NCBI GenBank assembly: GCA_029379385.1
Contig: CM055609.1
Location: forward strand, 7,812,001 to 7,876,000
Origin: Quillaja saponaria
Lineage: Eukaryota > Streptophyta > Magnoliopsida > Fabales > Quillajaceae
Direction of reading: 5' to 3'
DNA length: 64,000 nucleotides
The notes beneath the pieces are model-generated. The model was not told the DNA's origin, did not search any database, and was given only the letters and a program-made list of their open reading frames with translations. Positions 11,396 to 23,394 of the stretch are shown here, one piece after another. A program made the position numbers and the translations under genes. Each line of letters starts with the position of its first letter. Position 1 is the stretch's first letter.

Positions 11396-14094
11396 TTTTG
11401 CTTTGTCTCTCAAAGGAATCGTTGAAACAAAGAGTAAAATGACAAAGAGCAGGTGGCGATCTAAGTCTTTTCTCTCTATGTATATGTGATATTTGAAGTG
11501 ACAGAGTGAAGGATTAGGATAAGCAGAAGAAGAGTAGTATTACTAGTTGAAGTAATTAATTATGTTATAAATTGATTGAATTGTATAATTTCACGTGATG
11601 GGTCTAGTCTAAAATTGAATTTGGATGGTTATTTTTGTATTATAATGGAAATAAAATAATGAAAAGGAATAATTTTGCATTACTTTTGAAATCCAACAAG
11701 ATCTAGTACAGAGAGGTAAAGCAAGCAGGTAGAGATGAATCTGCGAGTGGTTCGAGAAAGAAAGAAAGAAAGAAAGAGGAAATGTTAATACTGCATGAGG
11801 AGGAGACTAATTCCACACACAACTAAATGTAACATTCTTTTGTATAGAGTGAAAAAGAATAAGAATAGATTGGTAGATAGAGGTAATCCCTAAGAGCTCA
11901 ATATCCAATGCAGTCTCACAACCAAATCCCACTTCCACTTTGATTAAATTATTGATTATTGTTAATCATTCTAATCTATAATAATAATAAACTAATTAAT
12001 TGAACTAACTAATGAGAATTATTTAATGTATTATGTTGTTTCAATCATATCTAAAAGTTGTGTTTTAAGAATTATTGCCTATTTCACTTATAAATTTAAA
12101 TTGTGATTAGTATCCATCTACACATTAGTTTATATGACTTGTCAATCAAAATATTTAGAGAATTGCATTTCAAATATTCTGAAGTCTAGACCACTAATGG
12201 AAAATTTCTAATCATGTTAAAAAAATTCTTTGATGCAAGAAATTTAAGTTTTTAAATGAGATTTTAGTCCTCCATCATTGTTGTTAATGTTTTTGACCAA
12301 GCATTTGCTATAACAAAGAGGAATGTAAAACTATTGATGCACCCATATAGATGCTATATGTATGTGTATGTATATAAATATATAACATAGTTTCTCTGGC
12401 TTTAGAATTTGCAGTCATATGTAAATAGGAGAGAACATGGATGATTGTGAAAATTCCAAGTGAAAAGGACAAGGGAACACCATGTGGGAGTCTACATCTC
12501 AAATACTTGAACATAGGAAGGAAGACCATGCTTTATTGGAGATGACCTTCTTGCTCTGCTAAGTTCCCTCACCCCCCACCCATATTGGCTTTGAAATCTT
12601 TCCTCTTTTTAAAGAAAAAAAACCGTTAATGGGGTGTCAGAGAGAGAGAGAGATGTGCAGAAACATGTGGTGGGCAGCTCAGCTCCTATGGAGAAAAAAA
12701 GAAGAAAAGCAAAGGCAGAGTTTGGGAGAACAAAAGGATTTTGTAGTCTCCCAAGGGATCTTCTCCATCCTACTTCCCATCATTATTCTTCCGCAGCCCC
12801 GGTCCTCTGTCAAATTCTTCGTCTTTGCTAATAAATATTTCTATAGATTAAATATTGCTATACCATGTGTTACTCTTCATAATTAATCAAGAACAATTTT
12901 GTGCCAATCTTTTATTTATATAAAGTAAAATGTCCAAGTTTATAAGTCAAGAAGGATGATTATATTTTCAAATAAGGATGTTCATGGTTTAATTTAACTC
13001 AATTAATTTAATTAAATCGAATCAATTTGATAAGATTGGCTTGAATAATTTATTGTCTGTATTGGATGATTTTATCTTTTCTGTCATTTTTATTGAATTA
13101 GAGTGATTTATAACTTTTAAGTTTAATGAACCGACTTAATTCAATGATATTATATTTATTTTTTTTATAAATAATATATCTCTAAACATTTAACTTCTCT
13201 TAATATGATATCTAAATTATCCACTTTGACAAATAACCAATGAATACTCAATATTAAATAATAATAAATTTTAGAATAAGCCTCTCATTTTTATGAGCAA
13301 AAATCTTACACTTAAATTAAGGCTTAACTTAATCAACCCAACCCAATCCAATCCAATCTAATTACTCCAGTCATGTAGGTTAGATTCATTCCGCTCTAAA
13401 TATGACACATGAACGTTAAAAAAGAAAATTATAAAATTTATACCAAGATATTAAAATGACCTTTTATGCATGGTAGATGATTAGATGTAATCCTGTGGAG
13501 GCAGAGGTGGAGGGTGGGTCCTTCCTACACACACCTAGTCACTCAGGACCCATAAGAGATTCCAATTTGGAAAAGCATGAAAGAAACCCAACAAGCACGT
13601 TAAAGGGTAGCCCTCTCTCTAATTTTGAACTCAGGCAGGGGAAGGGACCAAAGCATCACATCCAACCCTAATTTACCCATCAAAAGCTGACCACATTGCA
13701 ACCCCTGAGCAAATTAATGTTCAGATTCAACAACTTATTTATTCTCTAATTTTTTTTTTAAAATAAAATAATAAATATTAAAAAATACAATGATGTATAT
13801 AATAGTTTACCAAAAAAAAAAAAGTCTTACATATAGATAAGCACACCCAACAAATATATACACTACTATTACATAAGATTACATAGATTGTGATGTGCAA
13901 GTAAGAATGTGAATGTATTATTTGCACCTCCATAGATTCTGTATACATGGTGACTTAGCTATCATGTACCTCATGTCCTTATATGTAAGACTAGAGATGC
14001 TGAATGGTCATGAATGATGACTCTTGTTTTATCATACATCATACATATATTTATATAAAGCCAAACATTTTAAAGTTTAAGTGGCACACATGCT

Positions 14095-14118
14095 GTGGTT
14101 CATGATGAACCACGTGGT
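14095..14118. promoter_or_regulatory. G-box overlapping a 19-base palindrome
   Basis: GTGGTTCAT (14095-14103) and ATGAACCAC (14105-14113) are perfect inverted arms around one base. They run into the self-complementary ACCACGTGGT (14109-14118), a consensus G-box. It lies almost 4 kb upstream of SPL, so its target is unknown. Confidence 0.4.
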
Positions 14119-16849
14119 ATTTAACAAAAATGGGTGTTTTGAGATGAGCTTTTACAACCATACAAGAGTTTCAACTCATTTACATGGTTGTAAGTGCTAA
14201 ATCAAGAAATAACTTCAACCTTATATGATTAAAAGGTTTGATTAATTAAACACTTTCGAGTAATTTTTTCACCAATGCATGTATGAAGCATGACATTAAT
14301 CATTTTGATTAACTGACAAATTTATTTGACTGAAAATGAATAATTTAAATCAATTACAATTTCTTATAAATTATATTATTGTGACAATACTATAGTGATC
14401 GCATTCAATCACAATGTGACACGTAACGCTAAATAAAGATAATATTGATTCAATAACTAACTATAGATACATAGAACGATCCTACTGATCCAAGTTTACT
14501 ATATATAGTTTGACACTGTTCCTAAAAGAGGTATATTGATTCTTACTTCTTTTACACTCCATTCAAATATTATTATAACATGGTAATGACTATGGTATCG
14601 AAGTGCTTCACGATATACCAAATCACCTAATTTATTGTCTTAAATTATACGTATAAGAAGTTGATTATCATACAGTCACGTCAGTCTGGTCAAATCAAAA
14701 TTTAACATCTCCAAACTTAAACATTGAATAAAATACATGACACCAAGACACTTATATGCAATACAAATTTTCAATGTCACTGATAATTTGATATCATTTA
14801 CTAAAAACGATAACAAATTAATATTATTTAATTATTAGGATATGAATATGACACACATAAATGGATGTAAATTTTATAAAATCTCTCACATATAAAAGAA
14901 AATGTGTGATGTTCATAAAAATGGACCACTTGATCCTAGTGGAAAGAAATGATAGGGCAGGCAAGAAACAAACATGGAAAATTCGAGTAAGCAAACTGGT
15001 CATACACGGTCTTTTTAATACAGAATCTTCCAACCACTAAAATCATATCACTTATGGTTTGGAGTTTTGGACTGTTGCTTATCGAAGTTTAACCAAGTGT
15101 GGGGACTTGAGAATGTTGGGCAGGGATTATTCTATTGAAAAATTAGTATAATAATTTAATTTAAAGATAATACTAAGTGTATGGTATGTTTTAATATTAA
15201 AAAAAATAACAAGTTTCACTTATGGTTTGTATAGTCTTGGTGTTGTCCATTATAGGTAGTAGTTTAAGAACATGTTTTATATAAAAATATTTCCATGGAG
15301 TTATTTAGTTGATAATTTCAACTACAAATGGGCCCTAATTAGATTTTTTTGAGGAAAGTGAATCAAAGATAGGTCCACATTCCAACACTCATAATGAAGT
15401 AATTACATGCATATCAAAATCAATTAAGAGATTTTTTTCTTTTTTAATATATTAGAACGAGTTGTCTCAATATTTATTTTTATTTTTTAAAATTAAATTA
15501 TAAAATCAAGAATAAGAATATAAAATGACTAATTTCAGAATAGTGTATTTGGCTAAGTCACATGCGATTTCGTCCTTATAAAATAAATAATTTAATTATC
15601 ATAAACAAAATATTATTTATGATTCTAACAATTTGTTTTCAATAGTCATAAATTGATTAGTTATGATTCCAAACGAACACAAAATTTAAAACTGGTAAGT
15701 GAAATAAATTAATAAAATTTACAACAACCTATTTATATTCCATGGAATATCCTATTAAAAGTAATATATATTCCATGATAGTTACGTTCCTCTACTTATT
15801 CAATAATTAATCTTACTGCAAATATTGTAGCAATAAGAATTGACTTCGTAGTTTCCCAACTTGTATATTTAATTAGAAAACAATTTGTCATTTCATGATA
15901 ATGATAGTGAGGTTGTGTTGTCATTCCACTGAAGGAATTAATGTAGAGTTTCATACAACTTTCTCACTTAATAATAGGTAAAGTAAAACTCATATGTTAT
16001 TTATAGTGAAAATTACAAATTGACACTAGTTTCTAGTCTAGGACACTAAATATTATAAGCTCTATATATTACCCTTTTTTTCCATCCAAAGAGTCATTGG
16101 GTATGCAATTGCACAATGGATGGTAGTCTTTGTTTTTATTTTTTTAGATCTTACTCTTTGATCTCAGTGATCTTCCAACAACTATTGTAAATTGTAGTAG
16201 AATTTAAAAAGGTCCACCTAAAAGAAATTAGAGAAGGTTAGAATGGGCCTTCAAAATAAAAGCATAGATTGGGTTTCATGTCTTTGCTAAATTATTGGGC
16301 TCAGCTAGAGAAAATCATTTTTGGGCTATAATGGGCATAAGTTGGGTTCCCATATTTGTTTTTCTTGATAAAGTAATTTCAGTTAACCGACCCAAGCAAA
16401 GCAGGTTGGAAGTTTAGAAAAAACAAACAATCAATTTAGCAATATACTCTTAATCTCAAGAGAAGAGACACGCTTGAGTTTAATTACTGAAGAATCTTTG
16501 TCATAACAGAAAATTGAACTCTCAAAAAGACATTTTGTATAAAGATAGTTGCGAATCTCAAATAAAATTAGGCTCTTATATTTGAAAGTGTCAGCTAGAT
16601 TAGTTTGTAAATTATTTAATTCGTCTCAAATATCTATTAATTTCATTTTAATGAAAGATGATGGTTTATGGAAGAGAGAGAGTTATCCTTCATAATGGAT
16701 TTCGTGGGTTGAAATTGTCTTGGAGAAAATGTGAAAAATAAAATTTCTATAATAATTAGTTGAAATGTATATAAATTAAACACGCTTAATCCTTAAACCA
16801 AGATAAATAAATAATATAGGGTACGTGGTCTCCTAAGTAGCATCACAAC

Positions 16850-17000
16850 TTTATTAATTGGTTCAAGTTTGACGGAGCCTCTAAGAGCAATCCTGAATAA
16901 CTATCTTTGTCGACGCCCAAGGACCTGTTTGTAATCTTATTGCTTTTGATACCTCTGGTGTAGGCATATCTAGATGTACTTCTTAAGTTCAATATATTTC
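16850..17000 (+). mobile_element. Short LINE RNase H-like relic
   Basis: A plus-strand frame reads KFDGASKSNPE followed by a stop and then a few further residues. FDGASKGNPG-type sequence is the start of the RNase H domain at the 3' end of plant LINE elements. Only about 50 codons remain, so this is a weak call. Confidence 0.35.
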
Positions 17001-17316
17001 CTTTTCACCAAGGAAAAAAAATAAATAGATTTTATACTTGTTCTCAAATTAAAATATAAGAAAGCAAACGCTAGCTAGTACATCACATATATATATTATA
17101 TTATTAATTCTTATTAGACTAAATTGCACTTTAGATCTATCTAATTTTACTCTCTTTTTTTTCTTTGAAAGTAAGAAAGCAAAGAGAAAGAGGTCCAAAT
17201 CAATTCCAAAAATTACAAGATCCAAGAGCATGAAATAGTGACGCGTGGAAGAATATTAATAAACCAAAACTAGTTATAATTGGATCCTCTATATCTTCAC
17301 TCTTTCAATAATGCAA

Positions 17317-17340
17317 CCCCCCCCTCCCGGCCCCCCTCCC
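17317..17340 (-). other. Potential G-quadruplex (minus strand)
   Basis: The minus strand carries four G-runs (3, 6, 3 and 8 bases) separated by A, CC and A. This fits the G3+ N1-7 pattern exactly and stands out in very AT-rich surroundings. Confidence 0.6.
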
Positions 17341-18066
17341 TACCAACGAAAGAGATATAGATGCAAATTTATTAAGCAATTAATTATGATTGGATTAGAC
17401 CTAACCATTTTTCCAAAATTGATTAGAAAAAAAGCCATCATGGAAGAAAACCTAAAACACCTTTTGAAAACATATATGCATTCATTGTAATTTTCTACAA
17501 GAAAAGTTCATTAGTAATTTTCATTTTCCTCTAAATTTAAGAATTTTTGTCACATTTACTCTCAATTCATCTAAGGTGATAATAAATAATATACTATAAT
17601 TATAATTAATATAGCACAAGGATTATTATAAATATATTTAAATTGTATTATATTCTTATAAATCCATTACAAAATATTATAATTTCTAAACAATGCTCAT
17701 AAGTTTTCAGGAATATTTAGTAATATTTTTCTTTAGCCCCCCCCCAAAAAAAAAAAAAAGGTAAGATATTTTTATCAAATTAGTTGATTAATTTAATGTA
17801 ATCATGTAAGTCCCCACATAAAGTGACAATTGTGGTTACCTTAACTCAAGTGAAACTTATCTAATACAAGAAAAGAAAAGAAAAGTAGTCCATGAGCAAG
17901 AGTGTTTAGTCTCTTAAATGAATTGCAGCTTGTGGTACTCACAAGTTCTATTATCTTCTTTTTTTGACCCTCTAGTTTCTATTTATATCAAAGTGTTCTA
18001 GTCTTCTTCTCCATTGACTCATCCATCTACCTTCTACCTTGCTGCTTCTTCTTCACAGAATCATTA

Positions 18067-18932
18067 ATGGAAACAAACAAAGCTGAGAAGAAGAGAAGCT
18101 TGAACAAGGTGGAGGAGGATATTGAGGATGAGGATGATGATGATGATATTGATGATGATCAAGATGAGAGTGATCAGATGGGGTTTGGAGAGGATGAAAG
18201 AAAGAAGAGGATCATGAAAACTAATCTCTACAGCAATAAGAAAGGATCTAAAGCCGGGTCTTCAACGCCGCCTTCTTGTCAAGTGGTGAATTGTAATGCT
18301 GATCTAAGCGATGCTAAGAAATATCACCGGAGACACAAGGTATGTCAGTTCCATGCCATGGCTCCTGTTGTCCACATTTCAGGACTGCAACAACGTTTTT
18401 GCCAGCAATGTAGCAGGTTCGGACACCCTAATATACATCTGTTTTAATATTAAACATACTTCAGTTTAGCTCCAACAATTCAAACGATTGGAAAGTGATC
18501 AAAAGGTTTAATTAATTTGAAAGGGTAAGTTTTTCCTTTTTTCTTTTGTTAATTAGTAGTAAATGCAAATAAGGACATGCTTTGTACATACATATATATA
18601 TATAGGTGAAAAATACAGATAGCTAGGAATGAAAAATGAGATGAAAACTTAGAAATAAATTATATAACATCATTAATTTTCATATATACAAGACCAAGTC
18701 TGCCTCAGTAAAAATTCAAAAACTATATATGTTAGCTGCTGCTATACTAGACAATTGAATCAATAGTGTCGTATGTCGAAATTAATTCTGTCTCTTCAAT
18801 TTGTTGCTCAGCAGGTTTCATGAGTTATCGGAGTTTGATGATACTAAAAGGAGTTGCAGAAGCCGTTTGGCTGGACATAATCAACGGCGAAGAAAAAGCT
18901 TATCAGACTATCATGGAGAAGGGTTGAATTGA
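18067..18932 (+). CDS. SPL3: SPL3/4/5-clade SBP-box transcription factor (2 exons)
   Basis: Small squamosa promoter-binding-like factor of the clade that promotes phase change and flowering by binding GTAC cores. Exon 1 is 18067-18416, intron 18417-18814, exon 2 18815-18932; 155 residues. An acidic D/E-rich N-terminus (residues 15-45) precedes the SBP domain (about 71-146), which holds the two zinc-binding groups (CQVVNC ... [18 protein letters not shown]) and ends in the bipartite basic NLS (NQRRRKSL). The intron falls at the usual place, within the Arg codon of QQCSRF. The short length and a 3' UTR miRNA site are diagnostic of the SPL3/4/5 group. Which of the three it matches cannot be decided from sequence alone; the neighbouring BAC1 relic and FES1 favour SPL3 by synteny. 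Confidence 0.92.
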
Positions 18933-19876
18933 AGAGGACCAGGGCGTGGAGGCAAAGCATATAATTAACACAAGAAATGATTAAGATTTATTAATGTTGT
19001 GTTATCAGGATTAGGATGCTCTCTATCTTCTGTCAATTTTATGGTTTCAACTACATATTGCTGCTCTTTAATTAATTCCATGAACTTGAAGGTTTCCATC
19101 TAGGATCATAAGAGATTGTACACAAACAGATTACTTGGCCTCCATATATATTTTCCTCCCTGGCCTACTGTTTTAGAGATTCGTAAGTGCTACGTCCTAC
19201 ATTCTGACATGCTACCAACCATTGTGTGGAAATGTGGGTATGAAAGTTATGTTCTTGTGTTCTACTTTAGTTTACTTCTGTGAGTCAAAATCAAAGAAAT
19301 AAATATTAGCACACTTCTCCGCAATCCTTTTTTTTTTTTTTTTCCTCCCAATATCCACTAGTTGATTAGTTTAGATTTAGGACCATATGATCATTTTAAG
19401 TAGGTTAGACCAACGTACATGATCACTTTCAGTAAATAGGACATATAGACTAGGATCATAAGGGTCAAGCAAGCTTTTATACACCTCAAGAATTGTGACT
19501 ACTAAAACATTTCATCAGCCATAAGCACATGCTCCCAGAAAGTAGAATTCCTTGGCTTAAATTGAAATCTTTTATCTTCTGTAATTCCAAAACTTCTAGT
19601 TATGCTACATCTTTTCTAGCAATAGTTATTACAATACTTTACTGCCGTAGATTTGCAGAAATGCTATCCATTCCGTAGATGCAGCATATCTTCAAGATGC
19701 TCTTATGTTAGTCTGCTCGAAAAATGGAACTATACTGTTGGCTTCATAATAGTCTTACTTGAGCTGTAGTTTATCAGGAATGATCTTTGTAAAGCACCAT
19801 TCAACAGCCATAAGCACATGCTCCAAGGAATGCAACATCTATTGGAGCTTACGTTAGTTGAGGGAGACACAAATCC
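18933..19876. other. SPL 3' UTR and intergenic spacer
   Basis: The first few hundred bases are presumably SPL 3' UTR, containing the miRNA site. The rest has no supported coding sequence. A long T-run occurs near 19328-19343. SPL and the BAC1 relic converge here. Confidence 0.55.
19016..19036 (+). promoter_or_regulatory. miR156/miR157 target site in SPL 3' UTR
   Basis: The sequence contains TGCTCTCTATCTTCTGTCAA (19017-19036), fully complementary to all but the 3'-terminal base of plant miR157 (recalled as the form with internal AGAUAGAGAGC). Against canonical miR156 there are two mismatches, one opposite nucleotide 11. It begins 84 bases after the stop codon, where SPL3/4/5 genes carry their site. 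It should silence SPL in the juvenile phase. Confidence 0.88.
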
Positions 19877-21067
19877 TCAATCATGCTTAATGCCTAGTAT
19901 TTTCATGGCTAGCTCCCAGGTGACAATTGCTGCAGCATTAGCAGGGAATGCTCGGACTACAGTAGGACCAAGACCTGTATAGCACCCTTTTAAAATCCAG
20001 CTTTTCTGTAAATCTATAATGAAACACCACTATTAGCCGGTACTACATTAAGACGGCTTACCGAGCTCAAGACTCGAAAAGGATTTTTTGAACTGCTTTC
20101 ATCAGGGGCAGTCTGAATCGTAGTTTTTGCAATATCTAACGGAAAAATAGCCAGCCATAACTGGAAATAATAGAAAAAAGTCACAACTCAAAAAGGTCAG
20201 ATGGACTAAAAAATATTTTAATTTGTCAAGATGATTACAGCTACACCACCAGTTAAGATCCCAACTCCCATGTCAATCAGGTTGCTATGATTGGATGAAG
20301 CAGCTTTCACATGTGAATGCATGTAATACCGCACATATTCATATACACTAAAAAATACAGCATTCCCCATAGATTCTCTAAGTAATGTTGTACATCCCCC
20401 ACAAAAAATGCCTGTAACCTGAAAGGTGTTCTTCTGTGAGTTCATAAACGAATCAATTATAATGTTGCCAAAATGTGGAGGATTTCCTCACCCCTTCAGT
20501 TTTTATGGTTTTAACGGCAGAATCAAGAGGACCACTGTATCTACTTGACTTTGGAAACAAAGAGTCAGTGCCTTGAAATTGGATCCTACACTGGAGAAAT
20601 TCAGTTTTAAATTAAAAGAGTACGAAGGCATAGCTAAAATCAAAATGCAGCTTACAAACCCTCAGTTCACTTTAATTGCCTTCACCAGCTCTGACGGACA
20701 TAACACAACTAATAATAGCACCTCCACAAGCTGCAGATGGAATTATTACTTGAGGCTGCGGCCCACTACTTTGAACCCTCCCTATTCATGAGCAGAGAAA
20801 AACAAAAATCAATTGTACACTTTAGCATATAATAGATGAAAGATGCCTCACAACAATGACGTCAACAAAACCATCAGTGTGACTACATATCTCTGCCAGA
20901 AGCAACTCAGGTACTAGAGGAATATAAAAGTAATATAAAGGTTATCCAATACACTTCGAACAAACCTGCAGGGCCAGCTTTGTCCGGGAATAGATGCTAA
21001 AAATGAGAGAACTCTGAAAAGCCATCCCAACAAAAGATGGTATTGCTCCTGTATAAAGTCCTTTAAC
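19877..21067 (-). pseudogene. BAC1: BAC1-like mitochondrial basic amino acid carrier, truncated and frameshifted
   Basis: Remnant of the BAC1 arginine/ornithine transporter of the mitochondrial inner membrane (SLC25-type). Exons recognised: 21067-20966 (VKGLYTGAIPSF), 20781-20680 (PQPQVIIPSAACGG), 20590-20492 (QGTDSLFP), 20418-20239 (LLRESMGNAVFF), 20160-20062 (FPLDIAKTTIQT) and 20005-19877 (VRAFPANAAA, ending GIKHD). The second of these is broken twice. One base is missing from a G-run at 20776-20781, giving an in-frame stop. Two more are missing just before the PxE/DxxK signature (20696-20700). Its donor is GC instead of GT. Three residues are missing at the next-to-last exon junction. The N-terminal exons with the first signature were not found upstream, up to the 3' end of DEG15. 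Exons 3-6 remain open, so decay may be recent. Confidence 0.8.
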
Positions 21068-23394
21068 CTATCAAAGAGATTCCGTGCTAAGCTACAATGG
21101 GAATAAATGAGGATCAAATCCTGGAAACAACCCCTCAAATATGCTAACTAGTTACAGATATCTGGGGCCCAAATTAAAGACTATTTACATGGAAATGAAA
21201 CAATTTATGCATTTTATGAGCATTGCTACATTCAATAACTAAGACAATAGACTTCTGCCGCTATACCTTATATTGGGCATTCTGAGTCTTAACTCTTGTA
21301 ACACAGACCACACAACATACTTAAAAGCCACTTCTTTGTTCTTGGTGTTAAGATCATACAGATTAACTCTGAAAGAAAGAAGTTCTGTCTATACAGTTTA
21401 AGAAAAAGGTGTCCCACCTTTAAACTCATGATCATATATATAAACATGCGCAAGAATTTGTATGACACTTATCTCCCAGCAAAGAAAGAAGGCAGTCTTC
21501 TCAGGAGAACTTATGCACATATTGTAAGAAGGCAGAAATGCAACCAAAATTCACAAAATTATCAAAGAAAGGTGTATGACAATCATTGCACCACATAAGT
21601 ACTTTCAATTTTCACAGGACAGCCTATGGTTTTATGCTTAAAAGTCTGAAAGCCAAGTATTTCAAAGAACTAATAAAAGGTGTATCACAATCATTAGCTA
21701 CTTTGATAAGAGTCCTGGTATTCAGTTCATACTACAATAGATCTCTAAGAGCTGACTCCCCATAACAATATTTGCAAGAACCAACTTGTTAGCATTTAAC
21801 TAACACTTCAGATAATGAGTACAAATGGGTGGACAAGGAATCCCCCAATTATATAAAAATATAATAAAGGATAGGAAAGGCAGCTACTAGTATGAGAGGG
21901 CTCTCCTATCCCTTTGTACATTTAAAAGGGAGAAACCTTTTAACCACCCAAGAGCACCGTACAAAAGAGAAGCCTTTAAAATATTCTTATTCCAAAGAAA
22001 ATCCGGAAGCATAAACTGATCATGGAAAAAAATCAACATTTTTTTTTGCAAATTTGTGCCTGATGTTTGATTATCTTGCAAGATAATAGAAGTGATGAGA
22101 TCCCTCAACTTCCACTAGATTTAGTTCAAATATTTCACATGGCCTTGATATTAAAAACACACCAGGACATTAGAAATTTCAAAGCTCTCCATGGTCTGTA
22201 AGAGATCACTCTGCGTCTATGAGCTACTAATGACGAATGCAAGTGTTAAAAACTGTTGAAAACCAGATATGGAATACAGTGAAGATGATTGTGAAGAACT
22301 ACAACTTGACCCAGTTTGTGGCGGAAAAAGGTGTGAAGTGTTGGGTGTCACAAAGTGTTAAGCTACTATAAATTGGTAATACACAACAACCTTAGAGAAC
22401 TGTAACAGTCATAACACCAAGCTACACGTGGAACGACATTTTACTCTTTATCGTCCCTAGTAAAAGGGAAACATGGACAAATGTCAAAATCTTAAAGGAC
22501 ATTAAGAACAATGTATTGAAAATCTAACCATTTCCATATCCAATTACTTATATAATTAACAACAGAGCATCTTCACCCCCTACTGCAGCTAGTTGTCATA
22601 TCATTTTCCTGTTCATATCCCATATATAATGATCTTTATGATAGGCAACTTTAAGATGAACATATATTCATCAACTCAGCACTTACTTGAGCTATATTTT
22701 TTCTTCCAGGGATTTGTATGTGTAGTTCTCCCATTTGAAAGTGCAACTTTACTCCACATCGGGACTCCTATTCACTTTCTCAATCACAACTATGCGCGAT
22801 TCAGAAGAGAAAGCTTGTAAGTAATCAACACAATACAGCTTTATAAGATCAAAACACATTATTATAACAGTCCTAATTATATCCATCTTAAACAGCTGTG
22901 TGATAGTGTTTCTAAACCACTACTTTCCTTCTAGTAATTTCACCCTTCATAAATCATTAAGCCTGTGAACCATATTGACATGAGGATGAAAATCCCACTA
23001 ATCCTCGAAAAAATTCCACAACCAACTCTAAACATAACCAAATCTCAATCTTTTAGAGTCCCATTAAAATTAAAATAAAAACCTTTTGAGAGTTGGGTGC
23101 CTTCTTTTCTTTTTCTTTTGGCCAAAATAACATTTTGACACCAATAACCAACAATCATCCCTTTGAGATATATATTGTACAACTTATTATACAAATTTCT
23201 GTAATGCATTCGACACAAACTCACTAATGCGTACTGCTGCTTTCCTCTGTAACAATATGTATTTGCAAATACAGATCTAGGAGAACATGCTTTCAGCAAT
23301 GATTCATTCTTCACTTTGATAAGCAAAGTCATTTCAGGCAGACTCTGAACCAGTGCAATGCTTCGTTAATCGGTGTAAGAAACTTCTTGAGTGG
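21068..23394. other. Region between the BAC1 relic and DEG15
   Basis: This is where the missing 5' exons of BAC1 would be expected. Neither a PFDTVKVK-type signature nor an adjoining exon could be read on the minus strand. No other gene is supported. The short word CCACATCGGGA (near 22755) is common in dispersed plant repeats. Confidence 0.5.

Larger units (their letters stand above)
11396..18066. other. Gene-poor intergenic DNA between the second Dof gene and SPL
   Basis: No gene is supported on either strand. Contents worth noting, each listed separately, are a G-box inside a palindrome (14095-14118), a short LINE RNase H-like relic (16850-17000) and a C-rich run (17317-17340). A C-run next to an A-run lies near 17738-17760. 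A weak TATA-like TTATAT at 17983-17988 may serve the SPL gene. Confidence 0.55.

Noticed and set aside
12629..12886. Frames starting in a GA-rich segment
   Set aside because: Low-complexity start, no family match, no upstream promoter signal.
20573..20791. 72-codon plus-strand frame
   Set aside because: Opposite-strand shadow of the BAC1 relic exons.
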